From positions 2,108,001 to 2,172,000 of the forward strand of contig NZ_OY761461.1 of the NCBI RefSeq assembly GCF_963664555.1: a stretch of DNA of 64,000 nucleotides, written 5' to 3'. The notes under the pieces are model-generated. The model did not search any database and was not told where the DNA came from. It was given only the letters and a program-made list of their open reading frames with translations. A program made the translations under genes and the position numbers. Position 1 is the stretch's first letter, and every line of letters starts with the position of its first letter. Positions 25,553 through 34,524 of the stretch are shown here, one piece after another. Source of the DNA: Labilibaculum sp. (GTDB lineage Bacteria > Bacteroidota > Bacteroidia > Bacteroidales > Marinifilaceae).

Positions 25553-26437
25553 TTAATCAATTGCTCTTTTGGTAATTTCTCCGAATGCATCAATTCTTCT
25601 GTCTCTGAAAAAAGGCCAGTTTTGGCGAACATTCTCTTGTAAATCCAAGTCGACTTCAGCAATTAATATTTCTTCTTTATCATGAGAAGCCTGAGCTAAT
25701 ATTTCACCTTGCGGACCGGCTATAAATGAACCTCCCCAGAAAATAATCCCATTTGTGTCAGGAACATATTTTTCCAATCCTATTCGGTTTGCTGCAGCAA
25801 CATAAATTCCATTTGCAACAGCATGACCTTTCATTACATTCATCCATGCGCCGTGTTGTTTTTCTCCAAACTCTTCAACTTCGTGCGGAGCCCAACCAAT
25901 TGCAGTAGGATAAAATAAGATTTCAGCTCCCTTTAGTGCAGTTAATCTTGCAGCTTCGGGATACCATTGATCCCAGCAAATTAAGGTTCCTATTTTGCCC
26001 TTACTGGTATTTATGCTTTTAAAGCCTAAATCTCCCGGAGTAAAGTAGAATTTTTCGTAGAAATGGGGATCATCCGGAATGTGCATTTTTCGGTACAAGC
26101 CAGCTTCAGATCCATCGGTATCAATAATGTAAGCGCTGTTGTGATAGATGCCTGGCATTCTTTTTTCAAAAAACGGGACAATGATCACTACACCCAGCTC
26201 TTTTGCCAAAGCACTAAAAGCTGTAAATGAGGTACTGTACAAAGGTTCTGCTAAGGAAAAATTGTCAACATCTTCGCTTTGGCAAAAATAATGACTGTTG
26301 TATAATTCTGGTAATGATATTACCTCTGCTCCTTGTTTTGCAGCCTCTCTCACCCAGTTTAAACATTTTTTAAGGTTGTTTTCTGGTGTGTCGTTTAGGT
26401 TAAGCTGAATAACCGATACTTTATATTTTCTTTTCAT
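25553..26437 (-). CDS. aguB: N-carbamoylputrescine amidohydrolase
   Basis: The 294-aa nitrilase-superfamily enzyme hydrolyses N-carbamoylputrescine to putrescine, CO2 and ammonia. The Glu-Lys-Cys triad is Glu44 (SLPELYN), Lys117 (YRKMHIPDD) and Cys154 (LICWDQWYPE). ATG 26437 (MKRKYKVSVIQLN) fits the first beta strand; an upstream in-frame ATG at 26482 would add 15 unlikely residues. It is the first gene of the aguB-aguA pair, with 1 nt between them. Confidence 0.95.
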   Translation of the reverse strand: MKRKYKVSVIQLNLNDTPENNLKKCLNWVREAAKQGAEVISLPELYNSHYFCQSEDVDNFSLAEPLYSTSFTAFSALAKELGVVIIVPFFEKRMPGIYHNSAYIIDTDGSEAGLYRKMHIPDDPHFYEKFYFTPGDLGFKSINTSKGKIGTLICWDQWYPEAARLTALKGAEILFYPTAIGWAPHEVEEFGEKQHGAWMNVMKGHAVANGIYVAAANRIGLEKYVPDTNGIIFWGGSFIAGPQGEILAQASHDKEEILIAEVDLDLQENVRQNWPFFRDRRIDAFGEITKRAID

Positions 26438-26566
26438 CGTCTTTACTATTTCGGCATAAAAATAGTTCTTTTTATAAATCACTGGTGAAAAACAAGCTGA
26501 AATTTATAAAAGGAATTCAAATTTTAGCTTTTTGAGTTAATGAAATTAGTTTATTCTTAGATTACG

Positions 26567-26611
26567 GATTTTTCACCAAACTCAAAAATCACCTAAACGT
26601 CGGTGAAAATC
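26567..26611. repeat. inverted repeat upstream of aguB and tolC
   Basis: GATTTTTCACC (26567-26577) and GGTGAAAATC (26602-26611) are inverted. A third GGTGAAAA lies at 26484-26491. All are in the divergent aguB/tolC region and could be operator half-sites. Confidence 0.35.
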
Positions 26612-26682
26612 TGCCAATTGTCTATTTAATGCCTTCAAAATAAGCTGTAACAGTAGTTTTAGGTTAAAATAGCAATATAGGT

Positions 26683-28020
26683 ATGGAAAAAATAAAAACA
26701 AGTTTACTGATTGCCGGATTTTTGATTCTCACTTCAGGTATTACAGGTAAAGCCCAAAACAGAATATGGACTTTGGAGGATTGTATTAATTATGCTTTGA
26801 CTAATAATATTACAGTTCAGAAAGCTGATTTGTTAAATAACAAAAATGAGCTTTATTCAAAACAGGCAAAAGCCAACCGATTGCCTTCACTGAATGCATC
26901 GGCGAACCAAAATTTTAACTGGTACAAAGGATTCGATTCAACAACTGGAGAATATGGAAGTAGTAAAGGTGCAAATAGCACCAGTTATTCTGTGAATTCA
27001 AATGTATCCCTTTTTAACGGCAATAAACTAACGAATCAGATTAAATCGGCAAAACTTGATTTAGAGAGTGGGCATTTTTATTCGGAAGAGGTAAAAGAAT
27101 CAATAGGTTTAAATATCCTTAATGCTTATCTCCAAGTTTTGTATGCAAAAGAAAGCGTTAGTAATGCTCAAAAACAAATTGAATCAACGACAGAGCAGTT
27201 GGATTTGGCTAAAGAAAGGGTCGATCTAGGGGTGATTTCGATGTTGGATTATCTGCAGATAAAGTCTGAACTTGCAACCGAAAAATTAACTTTAGCCAAT
27301 GCAAAAAGCGAATTGTATATGAGTAAAGTTTCACTCATGCAGTTGATGGAATTTTCTGTAGATATTAGTTTTGAGATAAGTTCTCCTGATTTGAACAGCA
27401 TGTTGCTTGATTCCGGTCAGCCAGAGGTACAAGAAATTTATAGTCTGGCATTGGGTATTAAACCACAAATTAAATATGCTGAACTTAGTAAAGAAAGTGC
27501 TATGCTTGGCATCAAAATTGCCAAAGCGGATGCACTTCCAAGTCTTTCAATGAATGCTGGTTTGTCTTCAGCTTATTCCAGCTTAACAGCAGGTTCGGGA
27601 TATTTTAGTCAGTTAAATGATAAAATAAATCCATCAGTTGGATTTTCACTATCTATTCCAATATTTCAGAAGAAACAAATTAAAACAAATGTGGCAGTTG
27701 CAAGCATATCAGTATTTGAAGCAGAGCTGGATCTTGTGAATACCAAAAACGAACTGCGTAAAAGCATTGAACAAGCTTGCGCTGATGTGGTCGTGGCTCA
27801 AAGCCGTTATATAGCTAGTCTGGAACAAAATAAATCGACTCAGGAATCGTATGATGTGACGAACGAAAAATACAAATTAGGGTTGCTTAACTCGGTGGAT
27901 TTTTTGGTTCAAAAAACCAATCTGATTACTTCTGAAAGCGAATTGCTGCAATCAAAATTCAATGTGATTTTTAGTTATAAGCTACTCGATTTTTATAAAG
28001 GAATTCCATTGACACTTTAA
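26683..28020 (+). CDS. TolC-family outer-membrane efflux protein
   Basis: The 445-aa protein has a signal peptide (1-24, ending ITGKAQ), the opening motif WTLEDCINYALTNNITVQKA and two internal TolC repeats of long coiled-coil helices. It forms the trimeric outer-membrane channel of a tripartite exporter. It is the first gene of a cluster with a membrane fusion protein, an ABC ATPase, a MacB permease and a two-component system, all on the plus strand. The gap to the next gene is 41 bp. Confidence 0.93.
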   Translation: MEKIKTSLLIAGFLILTSGITGKAQNRIWTLEDCINYALTNNITVQKADLLNNKNELYSKQAKANRLPSLNASANQNFNWYKGFDSTTGEYGSSKGANSTSYSVNSNVSLFNGNKLTNQIKSAKLDLESGHFYSEEVKESIGLNILNAYLQVLYAKESVSNAQKQIESTTEQLDLAKERVDLGVISMLDYLQIKSELATEKLTLANAKSELYMSKVSLMQLMEFSVDISFEISSPDLNSMLLDSGQPEVQEIYSLALGIKPQIKYAELSKESAMLGIKIAKADALPSLSMNAGLSSAYSSLTAGSGYFSQLNDKINPSVGFSLSIPIFQKKQIKTNVAVASISVFEAELDLVNTKNELRKSIEQACADVVVAQSRYIASLEQNKSTQESYDVTNEKYKLGLLNSVDFLVQKTNLITSESELLQSKFNVIFSYKLLDFYKGIPLTL

Positions 28021-28061
28021 TCGTTATTGAGTAAAAACAGAAACAAAATAAATACATCATC

Positions 28062-29318
28062 ATGAAAAAGAAATTTATATATATTGGATCAGTTGTGGTC
28101 GTTCTTGCCATAGTTTTTTTTGTATACAGATATTTTGCGGGTAATAAAACAGCTATAACAGTTGAAACTTCAAAAATTGAAAAGGGAACAATTAGTAATA
28201 CAATTACTGCAACAGGAACACTTGAGGCTGTTAAAACTGTTGAGGTGGGTACTCAGGTTTCAGGTGTTATCGAGAAAATATTTGTTGATTTTAATTCGCA
28301 GGTAAAAAGAGGACAGTTGTTAGCTCTGTTGGATGAAACACCTTTGTTGGCGCAGTTGGAACAGAGTAAATCTTCGGTTGATCAGGCTGAAGCACAGGTG
28401 AAATATCAGAAAGCAACCTTTGAGCGTTACAAAGCACTGATTGTTAAAAAATTGATTGCGCAATCGGATTTTGATTTGGCTGAATACAATTATAGCAATG
28501 CCGCAGCGGGTCTGAATAATGCAAAATCAGTATACGACAAAAATAAAATTAACTTGTCGTATGCCAGAATTTATTCACCAATTGATGGGATTATTCTTGA
28601 ACGGGCTGTTGACGAAGGTCAGACGGTAGCTGCAAGTTTTAGTACTCCAACTTTGTTTACGATTGCAAATGATTTGACTCAAATGCGTGTGGAAGCTAAT
28701 ATTGATGAGGCTGATATAGGACAAGTTTGTAATAATCAACGAGTTGAATTTACTGTTGATGCGTTTCCCTTGAAAAAATTCTCAGGTTTGGTTACCGAAA
28801 TCAGATTGCAGCCGGTTGAATCATCTAATGTTATTACCTACACTGTAATTATTAATGCTCCAAATCCTGAGAAAATACTAATGCCTGGAATGACTGCTAA
28901 TGCAACTTTTTTTGTTACTGAAGCTAAAAATATTTTACTGGTACCGGCAAAAGCAATTCGTTTTAAACCCGATTCTGCAGCATTAGAAAGTTACAATGAG
29001 TCTGTTTTGGCAGGAAATAAACAGATTGGTGAACGGTCAGAGCCCCGCATGGAATCAGGAGCTCCTAAATTTCAGAAATCAGACGAGAAAAGGCAAGTTG
29101 TTTGGGTTAAACAGGGTGATATCATTCATCCACAAAATGTCACATTAGGCGTTACTGATGAAATTAATTACGAAGTTGTATCTGGGTTAAAAGAGGGAGA
29201 CGAAGTTGTGGTTTCAATGAATACTGAATCTGTAGTTCAATCCGGTTCAGCACCAGTAGCCAGCCAGAGTCCATTTATGCCTAAAAGACCAGATGGCAAT
29301 AAAAAATCCAATAAGTAA
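28062..29318 (+). CDS. MacA-like periplasmic adaptor (membrane fusion protein)
   Basis: The 418-aa protein has an N-terminal membrane anchor (about 5-25), a lipoyl-like half (GTQVSGVIEKIFVDFNSQVK), a short coiled coil (about 100-160), the second lipoyl half (ARIYSPIDGIILERAVDEGQ) and a beta-barrel plus membrane-proximal domain. It bridges the MacB permease to TolC. A Ser/Pro/Lys-rich tail follows. It lies between the tolC-like gene and the ABC genes. Confidence 0.9.
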   Translation: MKKKFIYIGSVVVVLAIVFFVYRYFAGNKTAITVETSKIEKGTISNTITATGTLEAVKTVEVGTQVSGVIEKIFVDFNSQVKRGQLLALLDETPLLAQLEQSKSSVDQAEAQVKYQKATFERYKALIVKKLIAQSDFDLAEYNYSNAAAGLNNAKSVYDKNKINLSYARIYSPIDGIILERAVDEGQTVAASFSTPTLFTIANDLTQMRVEANIDEADIGQVCNNQRVEFTVDAFPLKKFSGLVTEIRLQPVESSNVITYTVIINAPNPEKILMPGMTANATFFVTEAKNILLVPAKAIRFKPDSAALESYNESVLAGNKQIGERSEPRMESGAPKFQKSDEKRQVVWVKQGDIIHPQNVTLGVTDEINYEVVSGLKEGDEVVVSMNTESVVQSGSAPVASQSPFMPKRPDGNKKSNK

Positions 29319-29334
29319 ACGGATATGAAACGTT

Positions 29335-29367
29335 CATGATTAAATGATTATTGACTACTTAATCATG
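29335..29367 (+). other. intercistronic hairpin before macB-type ATPase
   Basis: CATGATTAA / TTAATCATG, 9 bp perfect with a 15-nt loop. It may tune relative expression of the two halves of the operon. Confidence 0.45.
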
Positions 29368-29406
29368 GTAAGTTCCATCTGACCATAACATGAAAAATAT
29401 AAACAG

Positions 29407-30150
29407 ATGAAAACAATAATAGAAGTTAAAGATCTGAAAAAGGATTTTTACGTTGGTGAAATTACAGTGCGGGCTTTGAAAGGTATAAACCTTGAAATTA
29501 AACAGGGTGAATTTGTGGCTATTATGGGAACCAGTGGATCGGGAAAATCAACCATGCTAAATATTTTAGGTTGTTTGGATAAACCAACTTCAGGAGCTTA
29601 TCTTTTGGATGGAATAAGTATGGGAGAGCTTTCGAATAATGAACTGGCAGTCTTGCGCAACCACAAACTCGGATTTGTTTTTCAGTCGTATAATCTTTTG
29701 TCGCGGACTACGGCACTTGAAAATGTTGAACTTCCTCTTTTTTATAACTCGAAAATTAAACCAAAAGAACGTCGCGAACGTGCTGAAGCTGCTCTTGAAT
29801 CAGTTGGATTGAGCGATCGCATGCATCACATGCCAAATCAACTTTCGGGAGGGCAGCAACAACGTGTGGCTATAGCCCGTTCACTGGTAAACGATCCTGT
29901 TGTTATTCTTGCTGACGAAGCTACAGGTAATTTGGATACCCGAACTTCCTACGAAATTATGGCATTATTTCAGGATTTAAATTCAAAAGGGAAAACAATT
30001 GCATTTGTTACGCATGAGCCCGATATCGCTAAATTTATGACCCGTCAGGTTGTTTTTCGTGATGGACACATTATTCGTGAAGAAATTGTTACCAAACAAA
30101 ATAATGCTGTTGAATTGCTTAATGCACTTCCTGAGGAAGAGCTCTGTTAA
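29407..30150 (+). CDS. MacB-type ABC transporter ATPase
   Basis: The 247-aa ATPase has Walker [10 protein letters not shown] (41-49), signature LSGGQQQR (about 145) and Walker [13 protein letters not shown] (about 163), all characteristic of the LolD/MacB group. It powers the separate permease encoded 18 bp downstream. In E. coli MacB both parts are fused; in Bacteroidota they are usually separate as here. Substrate unknown; macrolides, peptides or lipoproteins are possible. Confidence 0.95.
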   Translation: MKTIIEVKDLKKDFYVGEITVRALKGINLEIKQGEFVAIMGTSGSGKSTMLNILGCLDKPTSGAYLLDGISMGELSNNELAVLRNHKLGFVFQSYNLLSRTTALENVELPLFYNSKIKPKERRERAEAALESVGLSDRMHHMPNQLSGGQQQRVAIARSLVNDPVVILADEATGNLDTRTSYEIMALFQDLNSKGKTIAFVTHEPDIAKFMTRQVVFRDGHIIREEIVTKQNNAVELLNALPEEELC

Positions 30151-30168
30151 CTGTAAAAATACATAGAT

Positions 30169-31386
30169 ATGAATTATACCAATTCAGTGAAAATTGCATT
30201 AAGTGCCTTAAGACGAAACAAATTCAGAGCATTCTTAACTATGTTAGGCATCATTATTGGTGTGGCTTCGGTAATTGTTATGCTGGCTATTGGGCAGGGT
30301 TCTAAGATGAGTATTCAGGCACAAATGTCGGATATGGGAACTAATCTTATTTTCGTGATGCCTGGAGGAGAGCAAAAAGGGGGTGTTCGCATGGGTAATA
30401 GTGATGCGCAAAATCTTAAGCTGTCTGATCTAGAGTTTGTTGAGAAGAATTGTCCTGCTATCAGTGATATTTCACCAGAAGTTCGTTCGAGTGGTCAGGC
30501 AGTTGTTGGCAATCAAAATTGGCCAACAACTATTTATGGAGTAAATAATAAATATTTTAGTATTCGTAAATATGCCATTGAATCCGGACGGAGTTTTACG
30601 GATAAAGAAATTCAATGTTATTCTAAAGTTTGTTTGGTCGGAAAAACTATAATCGAAAATTTATTTTCTGATAAAGACCCTATTGGTCAAACAATTCGTT
30701 TTGGAAACATTCCTCTTCTCATCATAGGAGTTTTGAGTGAAAAAGGAGAAAATGGGATGGGACAGGATCAGGATGACCTGATTATGTCTCCTTACACAAC
30801 GGTTCAGAAAAGAATTTTGGCTATTACTCATATTCAGAGTATTGCTGCATCAGCAGTTAATGAGGAATTGAATGATGCAGCCATCAGTCAGATTACAGAA
30901 TCGTTACGCACCAGTCATAAACTAAAAGAGGGTGAGGAAGATGATTTTCAGGTGAGATCTCAAGCTGAAATGGTTCAGATGTTTAGCTCTATTAGTGATG
31001 TGATGACTGCCTTGTTGGGTGCGATCTCAGGAATATCGCTCTTGGTAGGTGGTATCGGCATTATGAATATTATGTATGTTTCGGTTACCGAACGTACCCG
31101 TGAAATTGGTCTTCGGCTTTCGGTTGGTGGTCGCGGTAATGATATCCTGATGCAATTCCTGATTGAATCTATTTTGTTAAGTGCATTTGGAGGGGTTATT
31201 GGAATTACTTTAGGAATATTGGCTACTCAGATTACGGCGTCGGTTATGAACTGGCCGGTAGTTATTTCTCCTCTTTCGGTGATTATGTCATTTCTGGTTT
31301 GTTCTGCCATTGGTATTTTTTTCGGATGGTACCCTGCCCGTAAAGCTGCCAGCCTAAACCCGATTGATGCTTTGAGATACGAATAA
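30169..31386 (+). CDS. MacB-type ABC transporter permease
   Basis: The 405-aa inner-membrane protein has one N-terminal transmembrane helix (about 20-43), a large periplasmic MacB-PCD domain (about 50-270) and three C-terminal helices (about 285-400) with the FtsX motif RTREIGLRLSVGGR. It ends APIDALRYE-like (LNPIDALRYE), typical of MacB permeases. It works by mechanotransmission with the TolC and MacA-like partners upstream. Confidence 0.95.
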   Translation: MNYTNSVKIALSALRRNKFRAFLTMLGIIIGVASVIVMLAIGQGSKMSIQAQMSDMGTNLIFVMPGGEQKGGVRMGNSDAQNLKLSDLEFVEKNCPAISDISPEVRSSGQAVVGNQNWPTTIYGVNNKYFSIRKYAIESGRSFTDKEIQCYSKVCLVGKTIIENLFSDKDPIGQTIRFGNIPLLIIGVLSEKGENGMGQDQDDLIMSPYTTVQKRILAITHIQSIAASAVNEELNDAAISQITESLRTSHKLKEGEEDDFQVRSQAEMVQMFSSISDVMTALLGAISGISLLVGGIGIMNIMYVSVTERTREIGLRLSVGGRGNDILMQFLIESILLSAFGGVIGITLGILATQITASVMNWPVVISPLSVIMSFLVCSAIGIFFGWYPARKAASLNPIDALRYE

Positions 31387-31494
31387 TACCAGCCGTTTGA
31401 GCGGATGGAAGGAAGGAGATAAAGTGAATATTCTAGTCGTCTGAATGGGATATTAAAATCTGTTCAAATCATTTTTTTTAGAGTAGCGGTTAAT

Positions 31495-31502
31495 TATCTT
31501 TG
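31495..31502 (+). promoter_or_regulatory. -7 element of sensor kinase gene
   Basis: TATCTTTG overlaps an in-frame TTG (31500). The kinase therefore more likely starts at ATG 31518. The -33 position is poor. Confidence 0.45.
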
Positions 31503-31517
31503 GTAAAAATAAAATCA

Positions 31518-32606
31518 ATGGCTAAAATTTTAAGCATATCTGATAAAAAAATCAGCGTAGGATTGCATGTTATTGCCTGGATTATAATTATCAGTATTCC
31601 ATTCTATTTAAATAGTGCTTTTGACTCAAGTGACAGGCATCATTTGTATCAATTTTATGTGCATACTCTTTCTGCAGGATTTATTTTTTATGTTAGCTAT
31701 CTTTGGTTGATACCAAGTTTTTTTCTTCAGGATAGAAAAGTAAGTTATCTTGTTATCCTTTCCGGATTGATTCTGGGGACCTACTTTTTGACTTCCTATA
31801 TTAATGATACGATTCTTTTTGATTCGGTTCAGAATGCCAAATTTCAGGAAGTCATGAAAAAATTGACCGAAGACAATAATATACGGCCTCCGATGAAGGC
31901 TTTCGGGATTTATAACCACATTCTGGTTTCGTTTCTGATTTCGGGTTTTGCAATGGGGCTTGGTGTGATGAAAAAATTGAAACAGAATGAAGAAAAACAA
32001 AAGGAGCTTGAAAAGGAAAAACTAAACTCGGAACTGGCCTTCCTGAAAAATCAGGTTAGTCCGCACTTTTTCTTCAATACCCTAAATAATATTTACTCGC
32101 TAATTGGTATTGACGGGTCAACGGCACAGGAATCGGTGCTGAAACTTTCGAAATTGATGCGATATCTGCTTTACGAATCGGAACATGGCGAAACGCTAAT
32201 GAGTCACGAAATAGATTTTATGAGCAATTACATCGATCTGATGAAGCTTAGGCTGAGTTCCAGAGTGGAATTACAGATCGAATTCCCGAAAGACTATACT
32301 GATTTTTCGATCCCACCATTACTTTTTGTTCCATTTGTCGAGAATGCTTTTAAGCATGGATTGAGTTACCGCGACCGTTCATTCATTACTATTGGAATGG
32401 AAATTGAGGATGACCAGATTCATTTTTATTGTGAAAACAGTGTTGGGCAAAGAGGTCGGGTGGATGATTTGCAATACTCGGGTATAGGTCTTGAAAATGT
32501 AAAAAAGAGGCTGAATCTTCTATTTCCCGATCAATACGATTTAAAAATCAGCAACAATGAACCAACTTTCAAGGTCGATCTGCACATTAAAAAATTGACA
32601 ACATGA
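31518..32606 (+). CDS. LytS-type sensor histidine kinase
   Basis: The 362-aa inner-membrane kinase has four predicted transmembrane helices (about residues 13-33, 45-65, 80-100 and 130-150), a short coiled coil, and the His_kinase domain with the phospho-accepting His in NQVSPHFFFNTLNNIYSL (about 182). The ATPase region contains PPLLFVPFVENAFKHG and GIGLENVKKRL. It overlaps the response regulator gene by 4 bp (ATGA). Its position right after the export genes suggests it controls them in response to an envelope or antibiotic signal, which is inference. Confidence 0.92.
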   Translation: MAKILSISDKKISVGLHVIAWIIIISIPFYLNSAFDSSDRHHLYQFYVHTLSAGFIFYVSYLWLIPSFFLQDRKVSYLVILSGLILGTYFLTSYINDTILFDSVQNAKFQEVMKKLTEDNNIRPPMKAFGIYNHILVSFLISGFAMGLGVMKKLKQNEEKQKELEKEKLNSELAFLKNQVSPHFFFNTLNNIYSLIGIDGSTAQESVLKLSKLMRYLLYESEHGETLMSHEIDFMSNYIDLMKLRLSSRVELQIEFPKDYTDFSIPPLLFVPFVENAFKHGLSYRDRSFITIGMEIEDDQIHFYCENSVGQRGRVDDLQYSGIGLENVKKRLNLLFPDQYDLKISNNEPTFKVDLHIKKLTT

Positions 32607-33319
32607 AATTGAGAGCTATTGTTATCGACGATGAACCGCTTGCCCTTAGTTTAGTGAGCGAATACATTAAGAAAACACCTTTTCTGGAATTGGTTGGTGA
32701 ATTTGATCATCCGCTGGATGCGATTGATTTTTTATCGTTGCAACCGGTCGATTTAATTTTTGTTGACATACAAATGCCTGATTTGACAGGGATTGAATTT
32801 ACACGAAGTCTTGAAGGTGCGCATAAAATTATTTTTACAACTGCTTACGAGAAGTACGCTCTTGAAGGTTTTAAATTAAATGCGCTTGATTATCTACTGA
32901 AGCCGTTTAGCTATGAAGAATTTCTTAAAGCGGCCAGAAAAGCGCATAAACAATGTGAATTGGAAATGGATGCACAACCAATCATTCAATCCAACAGTCA
33001 GTTTTTGTTCCTTAAGTCGGAGTATAAAATCCGTCGGATTAATTTTAATGATATTTTATTCATCGAGGGGTTAAAAGATTACATTAAAGTTCATACGATA
33101 GAAAATGAGAAACCAATTTTATCGCTCAATTCAATGAAGTCACTTGAACAAAAATTGCCGAAAAACAGATTTATGCGTGTTCACCGGTCGTATATTGTTA
33201 ATCTTGATAAAATTGACACTATAGAGCGCAGCCGTATTATTTTTGGAAAGACATACATACCGGTGAGTGATATGTATAAAGAGAGATTTCAGGAATATTT
33301 GGATAAGAATTTTTTATAA
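32603..33319 (+). CDS. LytTR-type response regulator
   Basis: The 238-aa regulator has a receiver domain (1-118) with acidic pocket DDEP, phospho-acceptor Asp55 (VDIQMPD), conserved Thr/Lys positions (FTTAYEKYA, LLKPFSYEEF) and a C-terminal LytTR DNA-binding domain (about 140-238: FIEGLKDYIKVHT, FMRVHRSYIVNLDKID). LytTR regulators bind direct repeats in promoters. The likely target is the upstream exporter cluster. Confidence 0.93.
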   Translation: MKLRAIVIDDEPLALSLVSEYIKKTPFLELVGEFDHPLDAIDFLSLQPVDLIFVDIQMPDLTGIEFTRSLEGAHKIIFTTAYEKYALEGFKLNALDYLLKPFSYEEFLKAARKAHKQCELEMDAQPIIQSNSQFLFLKSEYKIRRINFNDILFIEGLKDYIKVHTIENEKPILSLNSMKSLEQKLPKNRFMRVHRSYIVNLDKIDTIERSRIIFGKTYIPVSDMYKERFQEYLDKNFL

Positions 33320-33634
33320 TACGCTATAAAACTGCCTGACTATTTTATTTCCAAATTTAATGTCCAAATCAACAAATTAAAGATGCTTGCAGATGGCTTT
33401 TATTTCTGTTTTAAATGAAAGAGTTTTTGTTGATCAGTGAATTGCTAATCGAACTTATATGAGTAGTGTCGGAATTCATTGGCATATGAATTGCGGTTAT
33501 TCTATAAAAATAGAACTGATTTTCCTTAATTCCTCTTGTTTACTGGAGTTAAAGTCAGTGGTGAAAGGGGCTTTGTCCTACATAAATGTTGGATTGAGTT
33601 GGAGAATAGCAACAAAAATGTAAAATCACAGCAC
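33320..33634. other. intergenic region before Nif11-like gene
   Basis: 315 bp. A frame open from 33536 could extend the next gene upstream, but its composition is unlike protein. A short palindrome AATTCAT / ATGAATT lies near 33474-33493. No consensus promoter found. Confidence 0.4.
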
Positions 33635-33886
33635 ATGTCGATAGGAAATGCAATAAAATTCATAAAAAATTCGGATTTCGATTCCAGTTTTCGGAAATCG
33701 CTGTACAAATTAAATGGAATTACGGAATTTAAAGAGTTTCAGATTGCAGAGGATTTGGAGTTTTCGGATGCCGAATTTGAAGAGGCTTTTAATCATTTGC
33801 ATTCTGAATGCCAGTTTGCTGAACAGGCAGATAATCTTTTTAATCTGAAACATTTATTTGAATTAATTATTGGTCATACAAAATAA
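33635..33886 (+). CDS. Nif11-like small protein
   Basis: The 83-aa protein starts MSIGNAIKFIKNSDFDSSFR and continues with an AEDLEFSDAEFEEAFNHL segment, the pattern of the Nif11/leader-peptide domain found in nitrogen-fixing bacteria and as leaders of ribosomally made peptides. The C-terminal part (CQFAEQADNLFNLKHLFELI) also looks conserved from memory of Bacteroidota homologues. There is no GG cleavage site and no modification enzyme nearby, so it may not be a natural-product precursor. The start at ATG 33635 is chosen because the domain begins there. The next gene starts 8 bp downstream. Confidence 0.6.
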   Translation: MSIGNAIKFIKNSDFDSSFRKSLYKLNGITEFKEFQIAEDLEFSDAEFEEAFNHLHSECQFAEQADNLFNLKHLFELIIGHTK

Positions 33887-33893
33887 TACATCT

Positions 33894-34208
33894 ATGAGTG
33901 CGATATATCGGGAATTAACAAAAATAAAAGAGTTGATAGAAGAGCTGGGGTTTACAATCTCTTATCCTTATGATGATTTGTTATTTGTAGACAGTAATGC
34001 CATTTTGATTCAGTTTAACGATTTGAAGAAAGATTCCTTTTTTGCATTTTTTAATGAAAGTATGAACGATGCTGTTACCACCGATTTGGAGGAGAAAATG
34101 AAAGGACTGGCTCTTATTAAAAAGCTTGAAATTAAATCGAAGGGGAGGTTTCAAATGAAGCAAAAGGAGGGGAGCCAGGAAGAGTTGGAGCTGGAATTTA
34201 TTTCTTGA
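33894..34208 (+). CDS. conserved-looking small protein paired with Nif11-like gene
   Basis: The 104-aa protein starts MSAIYRELTKIKELIEELGF and has a mixed alpha-beta pattern (TISYPYDDLLFVDSNAILIQ, FNDLKKDSFFAFFN), ending with a charged tail. It has no signal peptide, Cys cluster or known motif. ATG 33894 is used; an upstream in-frame start at 33870 overlaps the previous gene. It is 8 bp after the Nif11-like gene, so they form one unit. I do not recognise the family with certainty. Confidence 0.55.
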   Translation: MSAIYRELTKIKELIEELGFTISYPYDDLLFVDSNAILIQFNDLKKDSFFAFFNESMNDAVTTDLEEKMKGLALIKKLEIKSKGRFQMKQKEGSQEELELEFIS

Positions 34209-34313
34209 ACGTTTCAACTAGATAATTTTCATCAATAAAATTTTGAAATTTTTCTTTGTACCGATCACTTATTGCAATGTAAACATCATTAAAGATGATT
34301 CGGTTTTGTTTAA

Positions 34314-34442
34314 ATGAAAAATAATGATGAGGGATTAAAGGCAATCGGGGAATTGGATGAGTATGATCACGATATACTCGTTACTGTTTTGAAGAAAACA
34401 AATACGAGATCTGATATACGGAATTACGGTGATATAAGATAG
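34314..34442 (+). CDS. possible small ORF (42 aa)
   Basis: An ATG-initiated frame encodes MKNNDEGLKAIGELDEYDHD and 22 more residues, charged and soluble. It lies in the 316-bp gap between the Nif11-like pair and the acyl-CoA dehydrogenase terminator. There is no clear promoter and no recognised family. A chance frame is quite possible. Confidence 0.25.
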   Translation: MKNNDEGLKAIGELDEYDHDILVTVLKKTNTRSDIRNYGDIR

Positions 34443-34464
34443 TTAGCTGTTGCTTGAAAATATA

Positions 34465-34491
34465 AATGGCCATCTGTTTCAGATGGCCATT
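34465..34491. terminator. strong hairpin, terminator of convergent units
   Basis: AATGGCCATCTG / CAGATGGCCATT, 12 bp perfect with TTT loop. T-runs are short on both sides. Confidence 0.7.
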
Positions 34492-34524
34492 ATTAGTTAA
34501 ATTTGACTTGTTGAAGGTAGAGAA

